Assembly (NCBI RefSeq): GCF_001544375.1
Contig: NZ_BCQJ01000001.1
Coordinates: 294,275-358,274 of the forward strand
DNA: 64,000 bases
Direction: 5' to 3'
From: Enterococcus canis NBRC 100695
Lineage (GTDB): Bacteria > Bacillota > Bacilli > Lactobacillales > Enterococcaceae
Shown: in pieces, positions 37,332 to 46,212 of the stretch
Layout of the letters: the number at the start of each line of letters is the position of its first letter
How positions within the stretch are numbered: position 1 is the stretch's first letter
The notes under the pieces: generated by a model
What the model saw: only the letters and a program-made list of their open reading frames with translations
Databases searched by the model: none
Told to the model about the DNA's origin: nothing
Translations under genes and position numbers: made by a program

Positions 37332-37928
37332 GTGACCGATAAAGAAGAATTAGCCAAGCGTGGACGCCTACTACTAAAAGTTTTAGGCGCTTTGTTGATA
37401 CTATTGATGCTTAGTTACATCTTACACTTTGGGTTGGCAAACTTCAGTAATTCCCTTTACCATCTTGTCTCAGAAGCGGGCGTTTGGGGACCGCTGCTGT
37501 TTATTTTCTTTCAAATCATCCAGGTTATTATTCCTATCTTACCGGGAGGCTTTAGCCTCAGTGTTGGCGTTTTGGCTTTTGGTTCGACCTTAGGCTTTGT
37601 TTACAACTATATTGGTATCGTACTTGGTTCGATTAGTTCCTTTTTCTTAATTCGCCGCTTTGGACGCCAGCTATTGCGACTATTGATTTCTGAAAAGAGT
37701 TATAACAAATATATGAGCTATCTCGCCGATAACAAAAAGTTTACTCGATTCTTTATTGCAGCAATCCTATTTCCGATAGCACCTGATGATTTGCTTTGTA
37801 TGATTGCAGGGCTTAGTAAGATGCGTGCTAGGACGTTCATCTTGACGATTGTATTATGCAAGCCCTTCTCGATTTACGTTTATGGCTACGGACTGACGGC
37901 ATTACTAAAATTGATTTTCCATACATAA
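37332..37928 (+). CDS. TVP38/TMEM64 (VTT-domain) membrane protein
   Basis: A 198-residue DedA/TVP38-like protein with about five membrane segments. The VTT core is visible as GPLLFIFFQIIQVIIPILPGGFSLSVGVLAFG followed by LGSISSFFLIRRFGR and FPIAPDDLLCMIAGLSKM. Members are lipid scramblase-like or envelope-stability proteins. The start is uncertain: GTG 37332 (after GGGTG) is preferred, and a GTG at 37323 is possible. It is followed at 37 nt by a general-stress-like gene, probably in one transcript. Confidence 0.82.
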   Translation: MTDKEELAKRGRLLLKVLGALLILLMLSYILHFGLANFSNSLYHLVSEAGVWGPLLFIFFQIIQVIIPILPGGFSLSVGVLAFGSTLGFVYNYIGIVLGSISSFFLIRRFGRQLLRLLISEKSYNKYMSYLADNKKFTRFFIAAILFPIAPDDLLCMIAGLSKMRARTFILTIVLCKPFSIYVYGYGLTALLKLIFHT

Positions 37929-37965
37929 GGGGCAGCCCCTAAATGAAAATAAGGAGGCCAAAAAT

Positions 37966-38415
37966 ATGGCTTGGGACATGAAAGATTATCCAACATCGTG
38001 GAAAAATTTACCTGAATTAACCCGCAAGAAGGCGATTGACATCGGTAACGCCCTCTTAGCAGATGGTTATCCAGAGGACCATGCAATTCCAATTGCGACA
38101 AAACAAGCTGAAAAGTGGTTTACAGAGGCATCTGAGCAGGAAAAAGATGCCTTCAGCAAAAAAGCAAATCCCACAAAGCATGATACCCATGACGTTAAGG
38201 AAGATGCTGAAAAATTGCTGACAGCTGCAGTGTTGGTTCAGTATCACGAGAAACAATGGGCAGTGCGTTCTGAAGGAGCGGAAAAAGCAAGCAATCTTTA
38301 CGATACCAAAGAAGAGGCAATTACCCGCGCCCAGGAAATTGCTGAAAATAAAGGCACGCCAATCAAAATTTATAAAATGGACGGTTCGTTAGAGAGAACC
38401 ATCCAACCAGACTAA
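37966..38415 (+). CDS. YdaT-like DUF2188 stress protein
   Basis: A 149-residue soluble protein of two parts. The N-terminal MAWDMKDYPTSWKNLPELTR and AIPIATKQAEKWF resemble the ChaB-like/YdaT opening known from the Bacillus general stress regulon. The C-terminal domain (VVQYHEKQWAVRSEGAEKAS-type segment, then TPIKIYKMDGSLERTI) is DUF2188. The start follows AAGGAGG. No catalytic role is known. Confidence 0.82.
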   Translation: MAWDMKDYPTSWKNLPELTRKKAIDIGNALLADGYPEDHAIPIATKQAEKWFTEASEQEKDAFSKKANPTKHDTHDVKEDAEKLLTAAVLVQYHEKQWAVRSEGAEKASNLYDTKEEAITRAQEIAENKGTPIKIYKMDGSLERTIQPD

Positions 38416-38489
38416 GTCGAGTACAATTCTTTTGCAAAATAGCTAAATGGTGGTAAGATGATGCCGAACTTGTTAAGGAGATGGACAAA

Positions 38490-38888
38490 ATGGCAACATT
38501 GACAACCGCTATGAAAGATATGCTAGCAGCACAATTAAGTTTTCTCGCCACTACTGATGAAGCAGGTAACCCGCAAGTCGGACCTAAAGGCACGATGCGG
38601 GTACTTGATGATGAGCATTTGATTTACAACGAACATACCGGCAAACAAGCTTGGCATAACGTCCAAGATAATTACCGCGCCGCCGTTGCAGTGGTTGACC
38701 ATGAAGCATTTAAAGGCTTCCGTTTTGAAGGTACTATCGAAATTCACCAAGATGATGCTCTTTACGAAGATGCTAAAACCTTCACCGCTTCTAAAAATTT
38801 ACCGGTTCCAGTTGCAGCCAATGTTTTGAAGATTGAACGAATCTATCTATTAGATGCAGGTCCTCATGCTGGCGATTTAATTGAATAA
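38490..38888 (+). CDS. Pyridoxamine 5'-phosphate oxidase-family (FMN-binding split barrel) protein
   Basis: A 132-residue flavin-binding split-barrel protein, probably a dimer. FLATTDEAGNPQVGPKGTMRVLDDEHLIYNEHTGKQA-type strands form the barrel, and HEAFKGFRFEGTIEI follows. It may reduce small substrates or bind a flavin, and the partner is unknown. ATG 38490 is preferred over an ATG at 38481, which sits directly on the AAGGAG site. It is the last gene of the rightward group, ended by a strong hairpin. Confidence 0.85.
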   Translation: MATLTTAMKDMLAAQLSFLATTDEAGNPQVGPKGTMRVLDDEHLIYNEHTGKQAWHNVQDNYRAAVAVVDHEAFKGFRFEGTIEIHQDDALYEDAKTFTASKNLPVPVAANVLKIERIYLLDAGPHAGDLIE

Positions 38889-38894
38889 TTAGCT

Positions 38895-38936
38895 AAAAAG
38901 TCAAAGTAGTCCATAAACTGAACTACTTTGACTTTT
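38895..38936. terminator. Bidirectional terminator
   Basis: AAAAGTCAAAGTAGT pairs perfectly with ACTACTTTGACTTTT across an 11-nt loop, between convergent genes. Confidence 0.88.
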
Positions 38937-38940
38937 TTGT

Positions 38941-39414
38941 TTATAACATTTTACGATAAAAACGATCCATAGTTGTATGCTGAACAACTGAAGGCTGGGG
39001 AATATCGTCAAATCCCAGCTTCTCATATAACTGGACAGCGCCTACCAACAAATGATGTGTTTCTAAATAGATTGTTTCATAACCGGCTTCTTGAGCAAAT
39101 AGCAATGCTTGGTCCATTAATTGATAGCTGGCGCCTTGTCCGCGTGCCTCATGACTGAGATATAACTTTTGTAGTTCAGAGGCTCCTGGCAGCTGATACT
39201 CCGCTACGCCCACACCACCAATTGCCTGGTCCTTTTCATTCACTAACACAAAATAACGCCGTCCTTCTGAGGCAGCGTAATAGTCAGATAACCTACCCAG
39301 CTCCGGATCAAAATAGGCAGTACCCGGAATATCCAAGCCAAAAGAAGCTAGGCTTGATTGGATAATCTTTTTCAAAGTCGCATTATCCTTGGTTTCAATT
39401 AAACGAATCGTCAT
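38941..39414 (-). CDS. GNAT-family N-acetyltransferase
   Basis: A 157-residue acetyltransferase. The acetyl-CoA loop is LYLSHEARGQGASYQLMDQAL (R-G-Q-G-A), and the C-terminal motif is LETHHLLVGAVQLYEKLGFDDI. The VLVNEKDQAIGGVGVAEY strand lies between. Substrate unknown. It is 11 nt downstream of the PadR-partner gene on the same strand and may be co-transcribed with it. Confidence 0.85.
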   Translation of the reverse strand: MTIRLIETKDNATLKKIIQSSLASFGLDIPGTAYFDPELGRLSDYYAASEGRRYFVLVNEKDQAIGGVGVAEYQLPGASELQKLYLSHEARGQGASYQLMDQALLFAQEAGYETIYLETHHLLVGAVQLYEKLGFDDIPQPSVVQHTTMDRFYRKML

Positions 39415-39425
39415 TAGACCCCTCC

Positions 39426-39941
39426 CTATTGTTTCGCCATCACTTTACTGTGGTCTGATAAACCAAAACCAACTCCCAAAACTGTGCCAATCAATACCAT
39501 AAGTCCAAATGCCAATCCCAGGATGGCGCCATTGTAGAAAATCTGTAACACCATGCCTAAAAAAGCTCCTAAAGCTAAACCAATCAGCATGCGACTACCA
39601 TACAATAAGCCGACTATTTCGGCAGATGCTTCATCAAGTTCTGAATAAACCGGTTTTGGCTCCGAAACCTCGATAAACACTGCTTCCGCCTTCGCTAAGG
39701 CATCGGTTTCACTAAGACCAAGCGTCACCTGCTCCTCCACGTAACCTTCTATATATTGTGCTAATTCTTCAATTGCCTCTGAGCGGTCTGGTGCGATGTT
39801 CTTGCGAATCTTATTTTGCAGTTCGCGCATTTTTAATTCTGCACGCTCGAGATAGGACAAATCTGTCGGCTCCATCCCGGCTTTCACGGCTGTCTGTGCT
39901 AACTTCTTAATATTTTTTTCTGTTTCAACTGAAACGGTCAT
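39426..39941 (-). CDS. PadR-partner membrane protein (HAAS-like)
   Basis: A 171-residue protein. The first 105 residues are helical and charged (KIRKNIAPDRSEAIEELAQYIEGYVEEQVTLG-type segment), resembling the HAAS/DUF1700-like signalling domain. Two membrane helices follow (about 110-132 and 135-160), the second very glycine-rich. It is one base after the padR stop, so translation is coupled. The role is unknown, possibly sensing for the cognate PadR. Confidence 0.7.
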   Translation of the reverse strand: MTVSVETEKNIKKLAQTAVKAGMEPTDLSYLERAELKMRELQNKIRKNIAPDRSEAIEELAQYIEGYVEEQVTLGLSETDALAKAEAVFIEVSEPKPVYSELDEASAEIVGLLYGSRMLIGLALGAFLGMVLQIFYNGAILGLAFGLMVLIGTVLGVGFGLSDHSKVMAKQ

Positions 39942-39942
39942 C

Positions 39943-40272
39943 TTACTTCACTCCTTGATAATACGTATCCATTAATTGCTTGATAAATTGCCATTCTTGT
40001 TTTTTGTGCTGAACAAAACCGCGACCCTTTTCGGTCAAGTGATAATACTTGCGCCGGGCTCCCTGGCCTTCCTGCCAATAACTGACAATATAGCCATTTT
40101 TTTCTAGTCGCTTAAAAGCCACATATAGCGTTCCTTCTTTCAATTCAAATGTCCCCTGACTACTGGCCTTTGCCTTTTTAGCGATATCATAGCCATAACT
40201 ATCCTCTGAATAAAGAATACTGAGAATGATGGGATCAATGTAGCCTCGCAAGACCTCTTTATCGATTTCCAT
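39943..40272 (-). CDS. PadR-family transcriptional regulator
   Basis: A 109-residue winged-helix regulator. The PadR fold is shown by DPIILSILYSEDSYGYDIAKKAK, FELKEGTLYVAFKRLEKNGYI and ARRKYYHLTEKGRGFV. Only about 25% of the visible residues agree with the PadR at 21008, so it is a separate system. The start follows AGGAGG. Its promoter carries an 8-bp-arm inverted repeat that probably serves autoregulation. Confidence 0.9.
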   Translation of the reverse strand: MEIDKEVLRGYIDPIILSILYSEDSYGYDIAKKAKASSQGTFELKEGTLYVAFKRLEKNGYIVSYWQEGQGARRKYYHLTEKGRGFVQHKKQEWQFIKQLMDTYYQGVK

Positions 40273-40292
40273 TACAAACCTCCTGACGCGAT

Positions 40293-40339
40293 GTACCTCG
40301 TTACACGAGTATAATAAAGCGAGGTACTGAAAATGTCAA
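40293..40339 (-). promoter_or_regulatory. Promoter and operator of the second padR module
   Basis: TTGACA (40339-40334) and TATTAT (40316-40311) are separated by 17 bp on the minus strand. GTACCTCG (40293-40300) and CGAGGTAC (40320-40327) form a perfect inverted repeat across the -10. A smaller dyad CTCG-TTACA-CGAG is nested inside. Confidence 0.65.
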
Positions 40340-40340
40340 T

Positions 40341-40413
40341 AAAAAAATCTGTTCTGTGTGTAGCGCCTCAAAAATTTAGATTTTTCGAGGTCGCTGCAAT
40401 TTCACAAAACAGA
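40341..40413 (-). terminator. Terminator of the ABC/glycosidase operon
   Basis: A long interrupted stem has outer arms TCTGTTCTGTG and CACAAAACAGA and an inner arm CTCAAAAAT/ATTTTTCGAG. It ends in T7 on the minus strand. The T tract touches the -35 region of padR. Confidence 0.8.
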
Positions 40414-40426
40414 CTTTTCTCTGCCG

Positions 40427-42178
40427 TTATTTCAAGCGGCGTTCATTTATTTTTTTTACATTTGCTAAGTCAACTTTTGGTTCCCGGTGTACGTCTAACA
40501 GGCCATTGACTTCTTGCTCTACATCCGTCAATTGTGTGTAGCAATAGCCAACCACATAAGGTAACTCTTGAATTGCCTGATGAATGTGATCAAAGCGCTC
40601 CATAAACTCATCTTCACTTTTTACTTGACGGCCATAACCCCAGTCTTCGGCATGATTGGAAGTAAAGGCAATACCGCCAAATTCGGAAATAATAACAGGC
40701 TGTCCGTTGTATTGATAGCCCTCCGCAAAAGCGTAGAAATCCTTATTGAATTGAATCTCATTACCCAGGATTGCATCCTTATCTGCATAACGTGCCGCAA
40801 AGACTTCCCCGACCTCTTCATAATCATGCAGGGTAATAATGTCAGAAATAGTGTGGACCCAGCCATCATTGGTGATGACCGGGCGGGTATCATCTAACGC
40901 CTTCGTTAAATAATAGATGCTTTCAGTAAATTTCTGCTGTTTGGCATCTTGACCGATTCCTTTGATTCCCCAAGATTCATTAAATGGAACCCACGTAATG
41001 ATTGCTGGATGGTTATATTGTTGTTTGACGATTTGTTTCCATTCGTCGGTAAAGTTTTCAACTGCTAAGTCATTAAAGGTATAAGTTGACGCCATCTCCG
41101 ACCAAACCAGCATTCCCTCCTTATCACAAAGATACAAGAAGCGCTCATCTTCAATCTTTTGATGCTTCCGTAAGCCGTTGTAGCCCATTTCCTTGATGCG
41201 TTGAAGATCAAGCTCCAAGGCCTCCACAGATGGCGGCGTGATGCCGGACTCTTGCCAATAGCCTTGATCTAAAATCAACCTTTGGTACAATTGATGATTG
41301 TTCAGTAAAATCTGACCCTTTTCAATAGAGATTTTTCGCATACCGAAATAACTTGAAACAGCATCAATCAACTTATCTCCTTCATAGAGTTTGAAAGAAA
41401 TATCATAAAGGTTTGGTTCTTCAGGCGACCAAACTTTCGTACCCCAACAAGCGTCTTCCTTCAGCCGTGTATCCATCTGCAAAGAAATCATCTCATGGCT
41501 TAGTGTACTAGTTAATTTATTTACTAGTTGCCCATTGAAAGAAATCTCAGCTTCAAAAGTAATTGGTTGTGACGGTAAAGAGGAAATTTGTGGTTCAAGG
41601 ATTAATTGGTCCTGGTCCAAATTAGGCGTCATTTTCACTTGAGACAAGTGTGTGTCATGTAACCTCTTTTCTAACCAAACAGTTTTCCAAATTCCAGTCG
41701 TCTGAACGTACCAGCAACCGAAGTTATCCTTTAACCAACGTTGTTTGCCGCGGGGTTGCTCGCAAGCCATTGAATCCGTTACCCGCACAACGATTTTATT
41801 ATTACCGGCCGTGACATAAGATTTGATATCAAAGGAAAATCGTTCGTACGCTCCTTGGTGTGTTCCTACCATTTGGCCATTGACCCAAACTTCCGTCTTA
41901 TAATCAACACCTTCAAAGGTCAGCGTATAGTCAGCTACTTCCTCGATTTCAATATTTGTTTCATACCAGACAGTACTATGGTGCTCAGATTCATGAATCC
42001 CACTTTTTTCTGTTTCATAAGTAAATGGAACTAAAATTGACCTTGTGTCTGACAGACCTGTGTACCACTTCTCGGTCATGCCTTTATTTTCATCATCAAA
42101 TTTGAACTGCCATTCACCATCTAAAGATCGCCAGTGATCACGGATAAACTGTGGTCGTGGGTGTGTTTTTCTTTCCAT
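40427..42178 (-). CDS. Glycoside hydrolase family 2 protein (second of tandem pair)
   Basis: A 583-residue cytosolic GH2 enzyme. An N-terminal jelly-roll sugar-binding domain (1-170, FEGVDYKTEVWVNGQMVGTH) is followed by the Ig-like domain and a TIM barrel from about residue 290. The acid/base is Glu401 in VPFNESWG and the nucleophile Glu499 in IISEFGG. There is no signal peptide, so it acts on imported oligosaccharide. Beta-galactosidase, beta-glucuronidase and related activities share these motifs and cannot be separated by eye. It overlaps the upstream paralogue by one base (TAATG). Confidence 0.88.
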   Translation of the reverse strand: MERKTHPRPQFIRDHWRSLDGEWQFKFDDENKGMTEKWYTGLSDTRSILVPFTYETEKSGIHESEHHSTVWYETNIEIEEVADYTLTFEGVDYKTEVWVNGQMVGTHQGAYERFSFDIKSYVTAGNNKIVVRVTDSMACEQPRGKQRWLKDNFGCWYVQTTGIWKTVWLEKRLHDTHLSQVKMTPNLDQDQLILEPQISSLPSQPITFEAEISFNGQLVNKLTSTLSHEMISLQMDTRLKEDACWGTKVWSPEEPNLYDISFKLYEGDKLIDAVSSYFGMRKISIEKGQILLNNHQLYQRLILDQGYWQESGITPPSVEALELDLQRIKEMGYNGLRKHQKIEDERFLYLCDKEGMLVWSEMASTYTFNDLAVENFTDEWKQIVKQQYNHPAIITWVPFNESWGIKGIGQDAKQQKFTESIYYLTKALDDTRPVITNDGWVHTISDIITLHDYEEVGEVFAARYADKDAILGNEIQFNKDFYAFAEGYQYNGQPVIISEFGGIAFTSNHAEDWGYGRQVKSEDEFMERFDHIHQAIQELPYVVGYCYTQLTDVEQEVNGLLDVHREPKVDLANVKKINERRLK

Positions 42179-43998
42179 TATGCTCTGCTCGCTCCAATCT
42201 CTCCAATAAAAATTCGTTCTGGATGAAAAGCATCATTTGCCTTTCGAATATTCGCTAGTTCTGTTTTAGGTTGACGGTCATACGTCAGCAAACCATTGAT
42301 TTCCTGTTCAACATCTGTCAGCTGCGTATAGCAAAAACCCCAAAGTGCTTCTGATTGATAGACCGCCGTCATAATTCGCTGATATTCTTCAACAAAATCA
42401 GTTTCCGTTTCAACGGAGGTATAACCCCAACCCGCTTGTTCACCTATTTTATAGCCAACCCCGCCAAACTCCGTTAGCAAAATAGGCTGTCCTTCATAAT
42501 GAAAACCTTTTGCAAAAGTATCCCATTTACCTGGCGGAAAATCGATCAATCCTTCGACATCATGTAGCATCTTCTTAAAGTGTTCATATTTCTGCTTTTC
42601 ATCTGCTGCTCCGTGACTATAATTGTGAATAGCGCAAATGTCTGTTTCCGTCATTTCCCAGCCATCATTTGAAATAACTAGCCGTGTTGCATCCAAGGCG
42701 TGGAGCAGGCGGTAGATGCCCACTGAAAAGCTTTGCTGCTGTTTATCTAAATGAATATCGGGTACTCCCCAGCTCTCATTTAATGGGACCCATGTTACGA
42801 TAGCTGGATGATTGTAATCTCGTTCTACGATTTCCAGCCATTCTTTCGTTAAGTTGGAGACTGCCTCATTTGAGTAAACTGGCGCGGAAGCACACTCTCC
42901 CCAAACTAAATAGCCCAATTTGTCTGCCCAATAAAGAAATCTTGGATCTTCTACTTTTTGATGTTTTCGACACCCATTAAAGCCCATTTCCTTCGCCAGC
43001 TCGATATCTTTAATAAACGCTTCATCATCAGGGGCAGTCAACAAACCTTCTGGCCAGTAGCCCTGATCTAGAACTAGTTTTTGATAGTAAGGACGATTGT
43101 TTAGAAAGACCATTCCCTTTTCAGTATGGATTTTACGCATACCAAAATAGCTTTCTACTCGGTCTACCTCAGTTCCTTCAGCTATTAAAGTGACAATTAC
43201 ATCAAATAAATTAGGCGTTTCCGGCGTCCATGTCCAACCATTGTCATGGAAATTACTTCTAAAAATCTTATTTGCAAACAAATCAATTTTTCGATACGAA
43301 TGTGTATCAAAAATCGTAATCGTTTCCTTACTGATAGGCTTATTATCAAATAAAATCTGAAGCTCATACTGATCGCCTATGGATTGATCTGTAAAGATAC
43401 TTTCAATCCCAATCGTCCCTTCATCCACGTCTGGCGTAAATTTGATACTTTCCAAGCGATGCTCATGAACGGTTTCTAGCCATACACTTTGCCAGATACC
43501 TGTGCTATTTGTATACCAAATTCCTCTTGATTCCGGCTCCCAAAATTGTTTTCCACGGGGAATCATCTCATCCTCATGTGGGTCCCAAGCACGAACCGCT
43601 ACCCAATGCTCAGCCCCATCTAACAACTGGTCTGTAATATCAAAGTGAAACGATGTATGGCCTCCAATATGGCGACCGACATAGCGACCATCCACATAAA
43701 CATCCGCTTGATAGTCGACTGCACCAAAGTGCAGGAGACACCGATGTGCCGTTTCCTTTTCATAGGTAAATTCACGACGATACCAAACGATATCGTGAAC
43801 CTCGCGCATGCCGATTCCGCTGAGCTCAGATTGGTAAACAAATGGTACTTCAATTGAACGATCAAAGTTTTGAGAATCCGCATACCAATGCTCTTTCAAG
43901 CCATTGTTTTGATCATCAAACACAAATTCCCAGGTGCCGTTAAGCAGTTGCCAATCTTTTCGCACTAATTGAGGTCTTGGATATTCCTCTCTTCTCAT
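42178..43998 (-). CDS. Glycoside hydrolase family 2 protein (first of tandem pair)
   Basis: A 606-residue intracellular GH2 enzyme and paralogue of the next gene. Domain order is the same: sugar-binding (FGAVDYQADVYVDGRYVGRH), Ig-like (YFGMRKIHTEKG at the junction), TIM barrel. Acid/base is Glu408 in VPLNESWG, nucleophile Glu510 in ILLTEFGG. Both paralogues keep RKHQKxEDxRFLY and TQLTDVEQExNGLL. The ATGA overlap with the upstream membrane-protein gene implies coupling. Substrate unknown, probably a beta-linked disaccharide or glycan fragment from the adjacent importer. Confidence 0.88.
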   Translation of the reverse strand: MRREEYPRPQLVRKDWQLLNGTWEFVFDDQNNGLKEHWYADSQNFDRSIEVPFVYQSELSGIGMREVHDIVWYRREFTYEKETAHRCLLHFGAVDYQADVYVDGRYVGRHIGGHTSFHFDITDQLLDGAEHWVAVRAWDPHEDEMIPRGKQFWEPESRGIWYTNSTGIWQSVWLETVHEHRLESIKFTPDVDEGTIGIESIFTDQSIGDQYELQILFDNKPISKETITIFDTHSYRKIDLFANKIFRSNFHDNGWTWTPETPNLFDVIVTLIAEGTEVDRVESYFGMRKIHTEKGMVFLNNRPYYQKLVLDQGYWPEGLLTAPDDEAFIKDIELAKEMGFNGCRKHQKVEDPRFLYWADKLGYLVWGECASAPVYSNEAVSNLTKEWLEIVERDYNHPAIVTWVPLNESWGVPDIHLDKQQQSFSVGIYRLLHALDATRLVISNDGWEMTETDICAIHNYSHGAADEKQKYEHFKKMLHDVEGLIDFPPGKWDTFAKGFHYEGQPILLTEFGGVGYKIGEQAGWGYTSVETETDFVEEYQRIMTAVYQSEALWGFCYTQLTDVEQEINGLLTYDRQPKTELANIRKANDAFHPERIFIGEIGASRA

Positions 43999-44417
43999 AC
44001 ATGTAGCCTCTCATTCACTTTTTTGTAGTTTCTTATTCCTTTATTTTTCGCCAATAGGATGACTCCTGCGGTCATCGCGAGAGCTAAACTGATAATATCC
44101 AGGATTGCATAGGAGAAAATCCCTTGAATAATCAGAAATACACCCACTTTTATATTGATTTGATCATTTTTTACATAGCGTTTGCTGACCACCAGATTAC
44201 TGATACCTAGTCCGATTAAAAATGTGCCAAACGTACAGATAAATATGGCAACACTGCCAAACTGTTCACTGATTGCAGTAAGCTGTGCAAAGGTACTTTC
44301 ACTGTTTGTAATACCAACTTGTGGCATAAGTCCATAAAAGATGATCGTTAGTAGACCATCTAGAATTTGCCAAATTCCCATGATACGAATAAGTCGTCGT
44401 TCTGTTTTACGATTCAT
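43995..44417 (-). CDS. Four-helix membrane protein in the ABC/glycosidase operon
   Basis: A 140-residue protein of unknown function with helices at about residues 10-30, 50-72, 86-103 and 105-125 and basic ends. No transporter motif is visible. It lies seven bases after the permease gene and overlaps the first GH2 gene by four bases, so it is firmly part of the operon. A role in sugar export, permease support or regulation is conjecture. Confidence 0.65.
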   Translation of the reverse strand: MNRKTERRLIRIMGIWQILDGLLTIIFYGLMPQVGITNSESTFAQLTAISEQFGSVAIFICTFGTFLIGLGISNLVVSKRYVKNDQINIKVGVFLIIQGIFSYAILDIISLALAMTAGVILLAKNKGIRNYKKVNERLHV

Positions 44418-44424
44418 CTATACC

Positions 44425-45261
44425 CTATCCTTTCACTCCAGCTGATAGTGACATTGATTGCAAGAAATATTTTTGCGCAAATAGGTACAGAATAAAAGTC
44501 GGAATAATTGCGACCAAAGCCCCGGCCATCAATAAGGTTGGTTGCGCTTGATACATCCCTTGCAGTAATTGTAATCCTGACGTAATTGGCATTTTCTCAA
44601 TGTCATTGAATACAATTGAAGGCCATAAGAAATCATTCCATGAACCTGTAAAGGCAAACAAGGCTACAACTAACAAGACTGGTTTAATCAATGGCAAAAT
44701 AATCTTGAAAAAGATCGTAAATTCACTAGCACCATCAATTTGCGCCGCTTCATCGAAATCTTTAGGAATGTTGTCCATAAACTGCTTCACTAAAAAGATA
44801 TTAAAGACTCCAGCTGCCCCTGGCACAATCATCGCCAAAGGAGTATTGACCCAACCAAATAAATCCACAATTTTATAAAGCGGGATAAGGTTTACAACGC
44901 TTGGAAACATCATGGTTGCAAGTAAAAATGAGAAGAGCAGGTTTTTCCCTTTAAAGTTAAGGCGGCTGTACGCAAAGGAAGATAGCGATACAACGACTAA
45001 TACTAAAAGCGTATGACTAACGGCAATGAATAATGAATTGAAGAACCACTTTACTAAAGGGGTACTGGTATTGTTCACCAGCAATTCCGTATAGTTGGTC
45101 ATCACCCATTCGATCGGTAAAATCTTAAAGCCCGCAGTCATTAATTCCATTTCTGATTTAAACGATGTCAACACGCCATAGGCTAATGGAATAATCCAGA
45201 TGACCGCCATCGCAATCAGGAAAACATATGCGCTTATTCTTGAGATAAATTTTGTTTTCAT
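44425..45261 (-). CDS. Carbohydrate ABC transporter permease, MalG type
   Basis: A 278-residue inner permease with six membrane helices. The EAA loop facing the ATPase is DFDEAAQIDGASEFTIFFKIILP (around residue 180), and the C-terminal SMSLSAGVKG ending is typical of the MalG branch. It is 11 nt after the MalF-type gene. No ATPase gene is in the operon, so a shared MsmK-type ATPase encoded elsewhere is expected. Confidence 0.93.
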   Translation of the reverse strand: MKTKFISRISAYVFLIAMAVIWIIPLAYGVLTSFKSEMELMTAGFKILPIEWVMTNYTELLVNNTSTPLVKWFFNSLFIAVSHTLLVLVVVSLSSFAYSRLNFKGKNLLFSFLLATMMFPSVVNLIPLYKIVDLFGWVNTPLAMIVPGAAGVFNIFLVKQFMDNIPKDFDEAAQIDGASEFTIFFKIILPLIKPVLLVVALFAFTGSWNDFLWPSIVFNDIEKMPITSGLQLLQGMYQAQPTLLMAGALVAIIPTFILYLFAQKYFLQSMSLSAGVKG

Positions 45262-45272
45262 CTTGACACTCC

Positions 45273-46184
45273 TTAGTCTTTATTTCTTAACAATTTGAAT
45301 TGTATAGCGGATACGACCATGATACATAAGCCCAGTATGACTGCCATTGCGGAGGCCATGCCGGCAATTGACTGTCCGGATCCAAAGGCGTTTTGCTGGA
45401 TATACATCAAAAGGACTCTGGTTGAGTTGTTTGGTCCGCCGCCAGTTAACATCAATGGCTGTCCGTAGATATTGAACTGTGCAATTGTCGTCATAACCAC
45501 GGTGTATAGAATTTGCCCTTTGATTGCAGGTAGGGTAATTTTGAAAAATTTCTGAATCGAAGTCGCTCCGTCAATATCCGCCGCTTCATAAAAGTCTTTT
45601 GAGATTCCGTTTAGTGCGGCTTGATAAATAATCATATTCCCGCCAATCGTCCACCAAACAGTGACGACGATTAAGGTAATCCAAGCATAAGGCTGAACAG
45701 AGGTCCAAGGCGTGTCCGAGTTCAAAAGAACATTAATTGGACCATAATTGACATTAAAAATCAGTGTCCAAATAATGACTACTGCTGAAATGGCGAAAAG
45801 TGAAGGCATGTAGAAAATTGATTGAAAAAGTTTGCCTAATTTTGGCTTAGTATTTAATGCAGCTGCCAGTAGCAAAGGAACAACGATACAAGCTGGGACA
45901 GAGAAAAGAACAAACAAGAAAGTGTTTTTCAAACCAATTCGTAATTGTTCATAAAACGTAGAATCAGCATTAAAGAAAAGCTCTTTGTAATTGTCTAAAC
46001 CAATAAAAGTCGGTGAACCGAAAAGGTCCCAATCTGTAAAAGAAATATAAATACCAAAAACAACTGGAACAAGGAAAAAAATGGTGAAAATAATCAAGTG
46101 CGGTGCAAGAAACAGCCAAGGTAGCATTTTTCTATTTTTCGTTGTTTTAGCTTGTTCCTGCCCTTTTTCAATTGAAGCCATCAT
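45273..46184 (-). CDS. Carbohydrate ABC transporter permease, MalF/UgpA type
   Basis: A 303-residue permease with six membrane helices after a charged N-terminus. The EAA loop is DFYEAADIDGATSIQKFFKITLP, and an early LAPHLIIFTIFFLVPVVFGIYISF-type first helix is present. Start choice between two adjacent ATG codons (46184, 46181) is open; GAAAGGAC precedes both. It is separated from the binding-protein gene by a stem-loop that probably reduces downstream expression. Confidence 0.93.
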   Translation of the reverse strand: MMASIEKGQEQAKTTKNRKMLPWLFLAPHLIIFTIFFLVPVVFGIYISFTDWDLFGSPTFIGLDNYKELFFNADSTFYEQLRIGLKNTFLFVLFSVPACIVVPLLLAAALNTKPKLGKLFQSIFYMPSLFAISAVVIIWTLIFNVNYGPINVLLNSDTPWTSVQPYAWITLIVVTVWWTIGGNMIIYQAALNGISKDFYEAADIDGATSIQKFFKITLPAIKGQILYTVVMTTIAQFNIYGQPLMLTGGGPNNSTRVLLMYIQQNAFGSGQSIAGMASAMAVILGLCIMVVSAIQFKLLRNKD

Positions 46185-46212
46185 ATGATACAGTCCTTTC
46201 GTCCTTTATGTA

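Noticed and set aside
40427-43998. Single GH2 gene broken by a frameshift
   Set aside because: Each frame contains a full sugar-binding domain, Ig-like domain and TIM barrel with its own pair of catalytic glutamates, so they are two complete paralogues.
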